64,000 nt of DNA from Actinomycetota bacterium. Its GTDB lineage: Bacteria; Actinomycetota; Thermoleophilia; Gaiellales; F1-60-MAGs149. The translations under genes and the position numbers were made by a program. Shown here in pieces: positions 7,679 through 16,478 of the stretch. The notes beneath the pieces were generated by a model. The model saw nothing but the letters and a program-made list of their open reading frames with translations. It did no database searches and had not been told where the DNA came from. Positions within the stretch are counted from its first letter, which is position 1. The number at the start of each line of letters is the position of its first letter. Location of the stretch: contig VFJZ01000030.1 of the NCBI GenBank assembly GCA_009885805.1, positions 1 through 64,000 on the forward strand, given 5' to 3'.

Positions 7679-8977
7679 ATGAGCGGACATCGACCGGAGA
7701 CCGTCGCGTTGCACGGCGGCTACGTGCCCGACCCGACCACGAACGCGCGGGCCGTGCCGATCTACCAGACGACGTCGTACGTCTTCGACGACACCCAGCA
7801 CGCCGCCGACCTCTTCGCACTGAAGGTCCCAGGCAACATCTACACGCGCATCATGAACCCGACCTGGGACGTGTTCGAGCAGCGCGTCGCAGCGCTCCAG
7901 GGCGGCATCGCGGCGCTCGCGCTCGCCTCCGGGCAGTCGGCGGTGGCGTACTCGGTGCTGAACATCGCCCGCGCCGGCGACAACATCGTCTCGGTCTCGA
8001 CCCTCTACGGCGGCACCTACAACCTGTTCGCCCACACGCTGCCGCAGTTCGGCATCGAGGTGCGGTTCGCCGACCCGGACCGGCCCGAGTCGGTCGCGGA
8101 ACTGACCGACGCCAACACGCGCCTGGTCTTCGCCGAGACGATCGGCAACCCGAAGCTGAACGTCGTCGACATCGCCGCCTGGGCGGAGGCCGCGCACGCG
8201 CAGGGCCTGCCGCTGATCGTCGACAACACCGTGCCGACGCCGCTCGGCTGCGACGTCTTCGGCCTCGGCGCCGACATCGCCGTGCACTCCGCGACGAAGT
8301 ACATCGGCGGCCACGGCACCTCGATCGGCGGCGTCGTGATCGACTCCGGGAAGTTCGACTGGGTCGCCAACGCCGATCGCTTCCCGGGCCTCACGAAGCC
8401 CGACCCGTCCTACCACGGCGTCGTCTGGGCCGACGCGCTCGGGCCGGCCGCCTACATCGGGCGGGTGCGCACCGTGCTGCTGCGCAACCTGGGAGCGGCG
8501 CTGTCGCCGTTCAACGCGTTCCTCTTCATCCAGGGCCTCGAGACGCTCCCGCTGCGCATCGAGCGGCACTTCCAGAACGCGCTCGCCGTGGCCGAGCACC
8601 TCTCGGCACATCCGCAGGTGCGTTGGGTCAACTACCCGGGGCTGCCGACGAGCGAGTCGTACGAGGTCGCGCGCCGCACGCTGAAGATCGGCGGCGGTGG
8701 ACTCGTCACCTTCGGGATCGACGGCGGGCAGGAGGCCGGTCGCGCGTTCATCGAGGGGCTCGGCCTCTTCTCCCATCTCGCGAACATCGGCGATGCGCGC
8801 TCGCTCGCGATCCACAACGCCTCGACGACCCACTCGCAGCTGAACGCAGAGGAACTCGCGAAGGCCGGCGTTACGCAGGACACCGTCCGACTCAGCGTCG
8901 GCATCGAGCACATCGACGACATCCTCGAGGACATCGACCAGGCGCTCGCGAAGACGCGCGCGCTCGCCACCGCGTAG
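7679..8977 (+). CDS. metY: O-acetylhomoserine aminocarboxypropyltransferase (thiol-lyase)
   Basis: MetY makes homocysteine from O-acetylhomoserine and sulfide using pyridoxal phosphate. The 432-residue protein is a full-length Cys/Met-metabolism PLP enzyme. The Schiff-base lysine is K207 in [14 protein letters not shown]. The N-terminal YQTTSYVF and [17 protein letters not shown] segments are typical of the MetY branch rather than cystathionine enzymes. ATG 7679 has a GGGAG ribosome site 7 nt upstream and follows the SAM-I leader. metX starts 11 nt after its stop. Confidence 0.94.
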   Translation: MSGHRPETVALHGGYVPDPTTNARAVPIYQTTSYVFDDTQHAADLFALKVPGNIYTRIMNPTWDVFEQRVAALQGGIAALALASGQSAVAYSVLNIARAGDNIVSVSTLYGGTYNLFAHTLPQFGIEVRFADPDRPESVAELTDANTRLVFAETIGNPKLNVVDIAAWAEAAHAQGLPLIVDNTVPTPLGCDVFGLGADIAVHSATKYIGGHGTSIGGVVIDSGKFDWVANADRFPGLTKPDPSYHGVVWADALGPAAYIGRVRTVLLRNLGAALSPFNAFLFIQGLETLPLRIERHFQNALAVAEHLSAHPQVRWVNYPGLPTSESYEVARRTLKIGGGGLVTFGIDGGQEAGRAFIEGLGLFSHLANIGDARSLAIHNASTTHSQLNAEELAKAGVTQDTVRLSVGIEHIDDILEDIDQALAKTRALATA

Positions 8978-8988
8978 GTCGCCTCGGC

Positions 8989-10152
8989 ATGGCCACCGCC
9001 ACCGGCCCGTTCGGCTCGCTCGGGCTCGTCGAGACCAGGCGGGTCGTCCTCTTCACCGAGGACGACCCGCTCGTGCTCGACTCGGGCGAACGGCTGGCGC
9101 CGGTGGAGGTCGCCTACGAGACCTACGGCACGCTCGACGCGGCGGGTGGCAACGCGGTCTTCGTCTGCCACGCGCTGACCGGTGACGCGCACGCGGCCGG
9201 CCACCACGGCGATCCGGCCCGCCCTGGCTGGTGGGACACGCTGATCGGGCCCGGCAAGCCCGTCGACACGGATCGCTTCTTCGTCATCTCCCCGAACCTG
9301 CTCGGCGGCTGCCAGGGCACGACCGGCCCCGGATCGCTCGAGCCGGGCACCGGGCGTCCGTATGGCCTTCGCTTCCCGCTCTTCACCGTCGCCGACCTCG
9401 TCCGCGTCCACCGGCGGCTCGCGCGGCACCTGGGCGTGAACCGTCTGGCGGCCGCGATCGGCGGCTCCCTCGGTGGCATGCAAGTGCTGCAGTGGGCCCT
9501 CGACCACCCTGACGATCTGCATGCCGGGCTGCTGATCTGTGCGAGCGCCCGGCTGACGGCGCAGAACATCGCCTTCTCCGCCGTCGCGCGCGAGGCGATC
9601 ATGCGCGACGAGCACTTCCACGGCGGCGACTACTACGAGACCGGCGAGCGGCCGGAGGTCGGACTGACGATCGCGCGGATGATGGCGCACATCACGTACC
9701 TGTCCGAGGAGTCGATGCGCGAGAAGTTCGGCCGCCGGATCCAGGACGCATCGGCGCCGCGGTTCCGGTTCGGCGTCGACTTCGAGGTCGAGAGCTACCT
9801 CCAGCACCAGGGGGAGAGCTTCCTGCAGCGGTTCGACGCGAACTCGTACCTGTACCTGACGCGGGTGATGGACTACTTCGACCCGTTCCGCGACCTGCCC
9901 GCGGCGCTCGTCCGGCTCCAGGCCGTGCGGACGAGTTTCCTCGTCGTGTCGTTCGACACCGACTGGCGGTTCGACACGAAGCACTCGCTCGATCTCGTCC
10001 GCGTGCTGCAGACGGCGGGGGTGCGCGTGACGTTCCGCGAGATCGCGTCGCCGTACGGTCACGACTCGTTCCTGCTCGAGGTGCCGGAGTATCACCGCAC
10101 CGTCGCCGCGTTTCTCGCGCGGGTGGCGGAGGAGGCCGGCGTCGCGCCCTGA
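8989..10152 (+). CDS. metX: Homoserine O-acetyltransferase
   Basis: MetX transfers an acyl group (acetyl in the usual family assignment) to homoserine, producing the substrate of MetY. The 387-residue alpha/beta hydrolase has the nucleophile elbow GGSLGGMQ (S160), the oxyanion region HALTGDAHAAG, and later VVSFDTDWRF and SPYGHDSFL that carry the Asp and His of the triad. Acetyl versus succinyl specificity cannot be settled by eye. It is the middle gene of the SAM-regulated metYXW operon. Confidence 0.94.
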   Translation: MATATGPFGSLGLVETRRVVLFTEDDPLVLDSGERLAPVEVAYETYGTLDAAGGNAVFVCHALTGDAHAAGHHGDPARPGWWDTLIGPGKPVDTDRFFVISPNLLGGCQGTTGPGSLEPGTGRPYGLRFPLFTVADLVRVHRRLARHLGVNRLAAAIGGSLGGMQVLQWALDHPDDLHAGLLICASARLTAQNIAFSAVAREAIMRDEHFHGGDYYETGERPEVGLTIARMMAHITYLSEESMREKFGRRIQDASAPRFRFGVDFEVESYLQHQGESFLQRFDANSYLYLTRVMDYFDPFRDLPAALVRLQAVRTSFLVVSFDTDWRFDTKHSLDLVRVLQTAGVRVTFREIASPYGHDSFLLEVPEYHRTVAAFLARVAEEAGVAP

Positions 10153-10162
10153 CCTCGACATC

Positions 10163-10741
10163 GTGGCGGCGCTCGTACCGCGCGGCGCCCGCGTTCTCGA
10201 CCTCGGCTGCGGCGACGGCGAGTTGCTCGCGAACCTGGCCGCCGAGCGCAGCTGCGTGGTCTCGGGGATCGAGTCCTCGGACGAGGGCTTCCTCGCCTGC
10301 GTCGCACGCGGCGTTCCGGTGCTGCAGGCCGACATCGACGGTGGGCTGGCGGACTGGGACGACGCGTCGTTCGACGTCGTGATCCTCAGCCAGACCCTGC
10401 AGGCGACGCATCGGCCGGCGCTGGTGGTCGCCGAGATGATGCGGGTCGGCGCCGCGGGGATCGTCTCGTTCCCGAACGTCGGGCACTGGCGGCATCGGCT
10501 GACACTCGCACTCCGCGGGCGGATGCCCGTCATGGAGGCGGCGACGCTCCCGTGGTTCGCGACGCCCGACATCCACCTCTGCACGGTGCGGGACTTCGAG
10601 CGCCTCGTCGGCGGCCAGGGCCTGCGGGTCACGCGGCGCGTACTGCTCGACGAGCGCGGCGGCGACGCCTCAGGCGGCGCTGCGCGGCTCAGGCCGAACC
10701 TCCTCGCGGCCGGGGCGGTGTACGGGCTGGCCGCACGCTGA
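10163..10741 (+). CDS. metW: MetW-type methyltransferase-fold protein
   Basis: This 192-residue protein has the class I motif RVLDLGCGDGELL followed by ESSDEGFLACVARGVPVLQADID and SFDVVILSQTLQ, which are hallmarks of MetW. MetW usually lies next to metX and is thought to assist or modulate MetX, although its chemistry is not established. GTG 10163, 10 nt after the metX stop, is the only in-frame start near the conserved motif. That leaves a slightly shorter N-terminus than usual. No clear Shine-Dalgarno is visible. Confidence 0.9.
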   Translation: MAALVPRGARVLDLGCGDGELLANLAAERSCVVSGIESSDEGFLACVARGVPVLQADIDGGLADWDDASFDVVILSQTLQATHRPALVVAEMMRVGAAGIVSFPNVGHWRHRLTLALRGRMPVMEAATLPWFATPDIHLCTVRDFERLVGGQGLRVTRRVLLDERGGDASGGAARLRPNLLAAGAVYGLAAR

Positions 10742-10748
10742 AGGGGGC

Positions 10749-10754
10749 TACCCT
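10749..10754 (+). promoter_or_regulatory. -10 element TACCCT for the zinc-finger gene
   Basis: TACCCT ends 8 nt before ATG 10763, the spacing of a leaderless transcript. The downstream gene therefore probably has its own promoter, separate from metYXW. Confidence 0.45.
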
Positions 10755-10762
10755 TCGCGACG

Positions 10763-11041
10763 ATGGACCTCGTCGCCGTGCGCACGCAGTTGGAGTCGGA
10801 GCGCGCTCGGCTCGAATCCCAGCGCGATCGTCTCGATGGGGCGCTTGGGGACGGAGCGGTCGCCGACGCGCCGGACGGCGCCGTCGATCTCGTGCTCGCG
10901 CAGATCGCCGCCGCGCTCGCGCGGATGGTCGACGGCGCGTACGGTGTCTGCGCCGCCTGCGGCGCGCAGATCGCACCGAGCCGCCTCGCCGCGCTTCCCT
11001 ACGCGACCCGTTGCGTCACCTGCGCGGATCGCCGTGACTGA
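10763..11041 (+). CDS. TraR/DksA-type C4 zinc-finger protein
   Basis: This 92-residue protein has an N-terminal helical hairpin (ERARLESQRDRLDGAL) and a C-terminal four-cysteine zinc knuckle: CAACG, then CVTC 21 residues later. This is the layout of the TraR/DksA/RbpA-adjacent small proteins that bind RNA polymerase or act as zinc-finger regulators. The acidic DxxDxA tip of true DksA is not evident, so a ppGpp role is not claimed. The stop overlaps the GTG of lspA, so the pair is co-translated. Confidence 0.85.
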   Translation: MDLVAVRTQLESERARLESQRDRLDGALGDGAVADAPDGAVDLVLAQIAAALARMVDGAYGVCAACGAQIAPSRLAALPYATRCVTCADRRD

Positions 11042-11579
11042 CGACGGGGCTCCGCGCGCGCACAGGTCGCCGATCCACGAGTTGCCGCCCGGCCTACGGC
11101 CGCCGGCGCACGGTGCTGGGGCGCTGGAGTGGGTGGGGTTCAGCGCCGTCGCGACGGTCGCCGTGGTCGCGGATCAGCTGACGAAGTCGATCGCGACCCG
11201 GGCGCTCGAGCGCGGCGAGATCGTCGAGCTGCTGCCGTTCTTCGATCTGCGCCGGATCAGGAACACCGGCATCGCGTTCGGGCAGTTCACCGACAGCCAG
11301 GGGATCGTGATGGCACTGACCGTCGTCGCGCTGATCTGGATGCTGGTCTTCTTCAGCCGCGCCGGCGCGCGCAGCGCCCTTCTGCCGCCAGCCCTCGGCA
11401 TGCTCGTTGGCGGCGCGTTCTCGAACCTCGTCGACCGCATCCGCGCCGGGTTCGTGACCGACTTCCTCCACATCCACAACTGGCCGGTCTTCAACCTCGC
11501 CGACATGTTCATCGTCGCCGGCGTCGCGATCCTCCTCCTCAGTCTCGGGCGGCACGAACGCGCGCGGTCACTGCAATGA
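11034..11579 (+). CDS. lspA: Signal peptidase II (prolipoprotein signal peptidase)
   Basis: LspA removes the signal peptide of lipoproteins in the membrane after diacylglyceryl modification. The 181-residue protein has four hydrophobic segments and the family aspartates in NLVDRIRAGFVTDF and NLADMFI, with RNTGIAFG in between. GTG 11034 overlaps the zinc-finger stop. The first 30 residues are a charged extension, so an internal start is possible but less well supported. The 3' end overlaps the rluD start (ATGA). Confidence 0.94.
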   Translation: MTDDGAPRAHRSPIHELPPGLRPPAHGAGALEWVGFSAVATVAVVADQLTKSIATRALERGEIVELLPFFDLRRIRNTGIAFGQFTDSQGIVMALTVVALIWMLVFFSRAGARSALLPPALGMLVGGAFSNLVDRIRAGFVTDFLHIHNWPVFNLADMFIVAGVAILLLSLGRHERARSLQ

Positions 11580-12481
11580 TCGTGGCGACGGTGTCCGATG
11601 CCCGCCGCGGCGCCCGTCTCGACCGGTTCCTGGCGGGCGTCGAAGGGATCGGCTCGCGGACGACGGCCGAGCGCCTCCTGGCCGAGGGTCTCGTCACCGT
11701 CGACGGCACTCCCCGCCACAAGTCGTTCCGCGTCCTGCCTGGCATGGTCGTCTCGATCGACGCGGAGCCGGTCACGCCCGTCGCCCTGCAGGCGGACGAC
11801 ACCGTGCCGTACGCGATCGTTTACAGCGACGACGATCTGATCGTCGTCGACAAGCCGGCCGGCGTGGTCGTGCATCCGGCGCCGGGGCGCCGCGACGGGA
11901 CACTCGTCCACGGCCTGATCGCGGAGGGCATCGCCGGCGGCGACGACGCCGATCGTCCGGGTGTCGTGCATCGCCTCGACCGCGAGACGTCGGGTCTGCT
12001 CGTCGTCGCCCGCTCTGCCGAGGCGCACGCCGCGCTCGGTCGCGCGATGCGCGCGCGAGCGATCACCCGCGCCTACGTGGCGCTGGTGCATGGGCGGCCG
12101 GCGGCCCGGGCCGGGCGCATCGAGGCCGCCATCGGCCGTGACCGTGGCCGGGGGCGGATGGTGGTCGACGGTGTCGCCGCCCGACCGGCGGTGACGCACT
12201 TCACCATCGCCGAGCAGCTGACGACGACGACGCTGCTCGACGTCGAGCTCGGCACCGGCCGGACGCACCAGATCCGTGTCCACCTGGAGGCGATCGGGCA
12301 CCCGGTCGTGGGCGATCCGTCGTACTGTCCGCCGGCGATGGATCGGTTCGGTGTGACCAGGCAGTTCCTGCACGCTGGCCGGCTCGTGCTGCCGCACCCG
12401 CGCACCGGGGAGGAGCTGGATGTCCGCAGCGAGCTCCCGGACGATCTCCTGGCAGCGCTGGAGCGCGCGCGCCGCCTGTGA
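11576..12481 (+). CDS. RluD-type 23S rRNA pseudouridine synthase
   Basis: This is a 301-residue RluA-family enzyme. It has an N-terminal S4-like RNA-binding segment (RLDRFLAG ... LVTVDGTPRHKSFRVLPG) and the catalytic motif HRLDRETSGLLV with D135. GTGRTHQIRVHLEAIGHPVVGDP follows near the C-terminus. It should isomerise uridines in large-subunit rRNA. The lspA-rluD order is common in Gram-positive genomes. ATG overlaps the lspA stop by 4 nt. Confidence 0.92.
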   Translation: MIVATVSDARRGARLDRFLAGVEGIGSRTTAERLLAEGLVTVDGTPRHKSFRVLPGMVVSIDAEPVTPVALQADDTVPYAIVYSDDDLIVVDKPAGVVVHPAPGRRDGTLVHGLIAEGIAGGDDADRPGVVHRLDRETSGLLVVARSAEAHAALGRAMRARAITRAYVALVHGRPAARAGRIEAAIGRDRGRGRMVVDGVAARPAVTHFTIAEQLTTTTLLDVELGTGRTHQIRVHLEAIGHPVVGDPSYCPPAMDRFGVTRQFLHAGRLVLPHPRTGEELDVRSELPDDLLAALERARRL

Positions 12482-12485
12482 GCGC

Positions 12486-12518
12486 GTGGAACAAAGGGGC
12501 GAGGCCCCTCTGTTCCAC
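12486..12518 (+). terminator. Strong hairpin after the rluD-type gene
   Basis: GTGGAACA (12486-12493) pairs with TGTTCCAC (12511-12518). Inside, AGGGGC pairs with GCCCCT around a 3-nt GAG loop, with one A-C mismatch. It starts 5 nt after the stop codon. There is no U-tract, but the position and the near 14-bp stem suit a terminator or 3'-end stabiliser. Confidence 0.65.
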
Positions 12519-12670
12519 GATCCCCCTCACACACGGGCGGCCATCCCCCCAGCGCCACCTGCCACACAGATCCCCCGCACCGGACGCCAAGGGTGGTCGG
12601 CGTCGGTGCACGGCTGTCCCGATCCGCGTGTGCACCCAGTCTGCACCGGGATCTCACCCCGGGCAACCCG
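12519..12670. other. Intergenic stretch without a gene
   Basis: This is the first part of the 385-bp gap before rpsB. It holds three C-runs, each preceded by AT (near 12520, 12543 and 12572), and no believable reading frame. I see no further structure that I can name. Confidence 0.5.
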
Positions 12671-12692
12671 ACCTTGGTCGTACGACCAAGGT
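12671..12692. promoter_or_regulatory. Perfect 22-bp palindrome upstream of rpsB
   Basis: The arms ACCTTGGTCGT and ACGACCAAGGT are exactly complementary with no loop. Such a site suits a dimeric repressor; the core TGGTCGTACGACCA resembles GntR/FadR-type operators. It lies 54 bp before the probable rpsB -10. It is followed by TTTCAGTAGATTTT, so a terminator of the upstream operon is the alternative reading. Confidence 0.6.
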
Positions 12693-12745
12693 TTCAGTAG
12701 ATTTTGCAGTTTCTCGCAGTGACGGTACCGGTGGCGGCGCGCTGG

Positions 12746-12751
12746 TAGAGT
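12746..12751 (+). promoter_or_regulatory. -10 element TAGAGT for rpsB-tsf
   Basis: TAGAGT would start a transcript near 12758, giving a leader of about 110 nt before the rpsB GTG. A matching -35 was not clear. Confidence 0.5.
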
Positions 12752-12770
12752 CCGGCCTGTCAACCCCGAC

Positions 12771-12832
12771 CCCGACGGCCTTCCGCGTAGGGGGTGCCGG
12801 CGCCCTGCGTCGGTCCTACGCGTCCCGTCGGG
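12771..12832 (+). promoter_or_regulatory. Structured 5' leader of rpsB, possible ribosomal-protein autoregulator
   Basis: Two nested 8-bp stems are perfect: CCCGACGG (12771-12778) with CCGTCGGG (12825-12832), and CGCGTAGG (12784-12791) with CCTACGCG (12815-12822). The apical region can add GGGTGCC/GGCGCCC pairing. The element lies 35 nt before the rpsB start. Leaders of rpsB operons in other phyla bind S2 and repress translation, so an autoregulatory role is plausible; this particular fold is not one I recognise. Confidence 0.65.
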
Positions 12833-12866
12833 CATCCGTTCGTCCAACCGAACCAAGGAGACGCCC

Positions 12867-13706
12867 GTGGCCTCTGCCACGATGCGCGAGTTGCTCGAGG
12901 CCGGTGTGCACTTCGGCCACCAGACGCGCCGCTGGAATCCGAAGATGCGCCGCTTCATCTTCGGCGAGCGCGCCGGAATCTACGTCATCGACCTGCAGAA
13001 GACGATGGGGCTGCTCGCCGACGCGCACGATCGCGCCCGTGACATCGCGGCCAAGGGTGGGTCGGTGCTGTTCGTCGGCACGAAGAAGCAGGCCAGGGAC
13101 GCGGTCGCGGATCACGCGCGGCGGTCGGGCATGCCGTACGTCAACCATCGCTGGCTCGGCGGACTGCTGACGAACTTCCGCACGATGTCGACGCGGATCG
13201 ACCACCTGCACGACCTCCGGAACAAGCGCGACGACGGTCAGCTCGACCTGCTGCCGACGAAGGAGCGGATCGCCAAGCTCCAGGAGCTCGAGAAGCTCGA
13301 GATCAACATCGGTGGCGTCGCCGACATGCGTCGCCTGCCACAGGCCGTGTTCGTGATCGACCTGAACTCCGAGGAGCTGGCCGTGCGCGAGGCGCGGCGG
13401 CTGGGTATCCCGCTGATCGGCCTCGTCGACACGAACTGCGATCCCGACCAGGTCGACCTGATCGTCCCCGGCAACGACGACGCGATCCGGTCGTGCGACC
13501 TGATCTGCCGGGTCATCGCCGACGCCGTCATCGAGGGTCGCAGCGCGACGGCTGCTGCCGCTGCGGCGGCTGCTGCCGCTCTTGCCGAGGCCGAGGCCGC
13601 CGAAGCGGCGGAGGAGACCGACGCGATCGAGGAGGCCGTCGCCGAGGCACTCGCCGTGGCCGGCGTCGACGCTGAGCCGGACGCGCCGAGGCAGGACGGA
13701 GCGTGA
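12867..13706 (+). CDS. rpsB: 30S ribosomal protein S2
   Basis: This 279-residue S2 starts MASATMRELLEAGVHFGHQT, the standard N-terminus, and contains GGLLTNFRT and the VDTNCDPDQVDLIVPGNDDA segment. The last 55 residues form an Ala/Glu-rich extension that is longer than in most S2 proteins. GTG 12867 has a good AAGGAG site. It forms an operon with tsf, whose GTG overlaps the stop. Expression may be controlled by the folded leader upstream. Confidence 0.97.
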   Translation: MASATMRELLEAGVHFGHQTRRWNPKMRRFIFGERAGIYVIDLQKTMGLLADAHDRARDIAAKGGSVLFVGTKKQARDAVADHARRSGMPYVNHRWLGGLLTNFRTMSTRIDHLHDLRNKRDDGQLDLLPTKERIAKLQELEKLEINIGGVADMRRLPQAVFVIDLNSEELAVREARRLGIPLIGLVDTNCDPDQVDLIVPGNDDAIRSCDLICRVIADAVIEGRSATAAAAAAAAAALAEAEAAEAAEETDAIEEAVAEALAVAGVDAEPDAPRQDGA

Positions 13707-14311
13707 GCGACTACAAGCCGACGCCGGCCGAGATCAAGGAGTTGCGGGAACGCAGCGGAGCGGGGATGCTGGACGTGCGCAACGCGCTCGCCGAGGCGGG
13801 CGGCGATCGGGAGGCCGCGCTGAGGGCGCTGCGCGAGTCCGGGATCGCCAAGGCCGCCAAGCTCGCCGGTCGCGAGACGAGCGAGGGCCGGATCGGCTCC
13901 TACATCCACCCGGGCGCCCAGAAGGGCGTGCTCGTCGAGGTCCGCTGCAACACCGACTTCGTCGCGAACAGCGAGCCGGTGGCGGTGTTCGTGAAGGACA
14001 TGCTGTTGCAGATCGTCTCGACGGAGGGAACGCGCTGGATCGCTGTCGATGATGTGCCCGCCGCTGCGCGTGATGCAGAACTCGACATCTACCGCAGCCA
14101 GGCCGCAGCAGAGGGGAAGCCGGAGCCGGTGCAGGAGAAGATCGCCGAGGGTCGGCTGCGCAAGTGGTACGAGGAGGTCGTCCTCCTCGAGCAGCCGTAC
14201 TTCAGGGACGAGAAGCTGAAGGTCGAGGAGGTCCGGGCCGCGCTTTCACGGGAGACCGGCGAGAACATCGAGATCGCCCGCTTCGCCTCGTACACCGTCG
14301 GCGGTTCGTGA
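13703..14311 (+). CDS. tsf: Elongation factor Ts (short form)
   Basis: EF-Ts exchanges GDP for GTP on EF-Tu. The protein has 202 residues, shorter than the roughly 280 of E. coli because one core subdomain is reduced. This short form is known in several bacterial groups. The N-terminal UBA-like domain ([19 protein letters not shown]) and the TDFVAN motif in [13 protein letters not shown] are intact. It is coupled to rpsB through a GTGA overlap. Confidence 0.96.
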   Translation: MSDYKPTPAEIKELRERSGAGMLDVRNALAEAGGDREAALRALRESGIAKAAKLAGRETSEGRIGSYIHPGAQKGVLVEVRCNTDFVANSEPVAVFVKDMLLQIVSTEGTRWIAVDDVPAAARDAELDIYRSQAAAEGKPEPVQEKIAEGRLRKWYEEVVLLEQPYFRDEKLKVEEVRAALSRETGENIEIARFASYTVGGS

Positions 14312-14326
14312 GCCTGGCCGGTCCAC

Positions 14327-14332
14327 TACACT
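14327..14332 (+). promoter_or_regulatory. -10 element TACACT for pyrH (leaderless)
   Basis: TACACT ends 7 nt before the pyrH GTG. It suggests an internal promoter between tsf and pyrH in addition to read-through from rpsB. Confidence 0.5.
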
Positions 14333-14339
14333 CGCCCTG

Positions 14340-15128
14340 GTGTCTGCGCCGGCCCTCTTCGTGACCGAGCCCGCGGCCTTCGGCCGTGTGCTGCTGAAGC
14401 TCTCGGGCGAGGCGCTGATGGGCGATCAGCATTACGGGCAGGATCCCGGTCGCATCAGTGCCATCGCCAGCGCGATCCGTGACGTCGTCGACCTCGGCGT
14501 CGAGGTCGCGATCGTCGTCGGCGGCGGCAACATCTACCGCGGCATGGAGGAGGTCGTCAGGCTCGGCATGGACCGCGCCTCGGCTGACTACGCGGGCATG
14601 CTCGCCACGGTCCTGAACGCACTCAGCGTGCAGGATGCGCTCGAGCGCAACGGCGTCTACACGCGCGTGCAGTCGGCGCTCGAGATCAAGGAGGTGGCGG
14701 AGCCGTACATCCGCCGCCGTGCGATCCGCCACCTCGAGAAGAAGCGCGTCGTGATCTTCGCCGGTGGCACCGGCAACCCGTTTTTCACGACCGACACGGC
14801 CGCCGCCCTGCGGGCCTGCGAGATCGGGGCGGAGACGATCCTGATGGGCAAAAACGGCGTGGAGGGCGTCCTCGACGCCGACCCGCGCGTCGACCCGACG
14901 GCGAGGCTGATCCCCGAGATCAGCCACCTCGAGGCGATCGAGCGGGGTCTCCGTGTGATGGACACGACCGCGCTGTCGCTCTGCATGGAGAACGACATGC
15001 CTCTCCGCGTCTTCAACCTCGACGACGAGCGCAACATCGTTCGCGTCACCCGCGGCGAGGCGATCGGCACGCTCGTGCGGACCCGTGCGGTGGTCGCCCC
15101 CGGCGCGCCGCGCGAACCCGCCGCCTGA
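14340..15128 (+). CDS. pyrH: Uridylate kinase
   Basis: PyrH phosphorylates UMP to UDP. The 262-residue amino acid kinase-fold protein has [20 protein letters not shown], the GGGNIYRG loop, the [20 protein letters not shown] nucleotide segment and AEILM-like [15 protein letters not shown]. The GTG start has no Shine-Dalgarno and sits 7 nt after a TACACT hexamer. A Pro/Ala tail of about 12 residues ends the protein. The rpsB-tsf-pyrH-frr order is conserved in most bacteria. Confidence 0.96.
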   Translation: MSAPALFVTEPAAFGRVLLKLSGEALMGDQHYGQDPGRISAIASAIRDVVDLGVEVAIVVGGGNIYRGMEEVVRLGMDRASADYAGMLATVLNALSVQDALERNGVYTRVQSALEIKEVAEPYIRRRAIRHLEKKRVVIFAGGTGNPFFTTDTAAALRACEIGAETILMGKNGVEGVLDADPRVDPTARLIPEISHLEAIERGLRVMDTTALSLCMENDMPLRVFNLDDERNIVRVTRGEAIGTLVRTRAVVAPGAPREPAA

Positions 15129-15145
15129 CACCCGAAGGAGGGACG

Positions 15146-15703
15146 ATGCTCGAGGATCTGCTGAAGGACGCCGGCCGTCGGATGGCGAAGTCGGTCGAGG
15201 CGACGAAGCACGAGTTCGCGTCGATCCGCACCGGGCGGGCGTCGGCCGCCCTGCTCGACCGCATCCACGTCGACTACTACGGCACGCGGACGCCGCTGAA
15301 TCAGCTCGCCACCGTCGGTGTGCCCGAGGCGCGGATGCTGACGATCACGCCGTATGACAAGTCGTCGCTGAAGGAGGTCGAGCGCGCGATCATGGAGTCC
15401 GACCTCGGCATCACCCCGTCGAACGACGGCGCGATGATCCGGCTGCCGATACCGGCGCTGACGGAGGAGCGACGGAAGGACCTCGTGAAGGTCGCGCATC
15501 GGATCGCCGAGGATGGCCGGATCGCCGTCCGCAACGTCCGCCGTGACGTGTTGCATCACACGAAGGAGATGGAGAAGAACGGCGAGGCTGGCGCCGACGA
15601 CGTCCACCGCGCGGACGCCGGCGTGCAGAAACTGACCGACGAGCATGTCCAGCTGATCGACGCCGCTCTGAAGCACAAGGAAGAGGAGATCATGGAGGTC
15701 TGA
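15146..15703 (+). CDS. frr: Ribosome recycling factor
   Basis: RRF splits post-termination ribosomes together with EF-G. The 185-residue protein has the expected length and fold signals: the MAKSVEATKHEFASIRTGRA helix, YYGTRTPLNQLATV, and LTEERRKDLVKVAHRIAEDGRIAVRNVRRD. ATG 15146 follows a strong AAGGAGGG site. It lies 17 nt after pyrH. Confidence 0.97.
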   Translation: MLEDLLKDAGRRMAKSVEATKHEFASIRTGRASAALLDRIHVDYYGTRTPLNQLATVGVPEARMLTITPYDKSSLKEVERAIMESDLGITPSNDGAMIRLPIPALTEERRKDLVKVAHRIAEDGRIAVRNVRRDVLHHTKEMEKNGEAGADDVHRADAGVQKLTDEHVQLIDAALKHKEEEIMEV

Positions 15704-15725
15704 TGGCCTTCATGTCCCTGCCGCG

Positions 15726-16478
15726 ATGACCGTCCTCGACCGTCTGCTCCGCGCACGCCGGCTGCGCGCCCAGCAGAGGGAGCCCGACCTGCCGCAGGCG
15801 GCGCGGGCCGTCGCGATCATCATGGACGGCAATGGGCGCTGGGCGCGCCGGCGCGGCCTGCCGGTCGCAGCGGGACACCGGGCCGGCACGGCGGCGTTGC
15901 GTCGGACGGTGGAGGCGGCGCCCGATCTCGGGATCCGCTCGCTCTGCGTCTACGCGTTCTCGACGGAGAACTGGACGCGGCCTGACGACGAGGTCTCCGA
16001 CCTCATGGACCTGTTCGCCGAGACGATCCGCGGCCAGTTCGAGGATCTCCACCGGCAGGGCGTTCGGATCCGGTTCTTCGGTCGCCGCGACCGCGCCTCG
16101 GACTCGCTGCGCGCGCAGATGGCCGGCATCGAGGAGCGGACGGCGGCGAACGAGCGGCTCGACCTGTGGGTCGCGTTCGACTACGGCGGCCGGGCCGAGA
16201 TCGTCGAGGCGTGTCGTGAGATCGTCCGCTCGGGCGTCACTGCGGAGGGAGTCGATGCCGCGCTCATCCGGCAGAGTCTCGCCGCGCCCGACCTTCCCGA
16301 TCCCGACCTCGTCATCCGCACGTCCGGCGAGCAGCGGTTGTCGAACTTCTTGCTCTGGCAGTCCGCCTATGCCGAGTACGTCTTCACGACGACGCTGTGG
16401 CCGGACTTCGGCGCGGACGCTCTCCGCGACGCACTCGCCGAGTATGCCCGCCGCCGCCGGCGCTTCGGCGGTCGCTGA
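15726..16478 (+). CDS. uppS: Isoprenyl (undecaprenyl) diphosphate synthase
   Basis: UppS extends farnesyl diphosphate in cis to make the lipid carrier for cell wall synthesis. The 250-residue protein has IIMDGNGRWARRRGLP (catalytic D34), GHRAGTAALRRTV, LCVYAFSTENWTRP and the C-terminal RTSGEQRLSNFLLWQSAYAE, all family signatures. Chain length cannot be predicted. It is coupled to cdsA: the stop TGA and the next ATG share a base. Confidence 0.96.
   Translation: MTVLDRLLRARRLRAQQREPDLPQAARAVAIIMDGNGRWARRRGLPVAAGHRAGTAALRRTVEAAPDLGIRSLCVYAFSTENWTRPDDEVSDLMDLFAETIRGQFEDLHRQGVRIRFFGRRDRASDSLRAQMAGIEERTAANERLDLWVAFDYGGRAEIVEACREIVRSGVTAEGVDAALIRQSLAAPDLPDPDLVIRTSGEQRLSNFLLWQSAYAEYVFTTTLWPDFGADALRDALAEYARRRRRFGGR

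Noticed and set aside
12519-12590. Possible 6C-type small RNA (three C-runs after the rluD gene)
   Set aside because: C-runs are not set in clear hairpin loops; judged a composition effect.
13582-14052. Alternative-frame ORFs across the Ala-rich end of rpsB
   Set aside because: Arg/Gly-rich shadow frames of rpsB and tsf.
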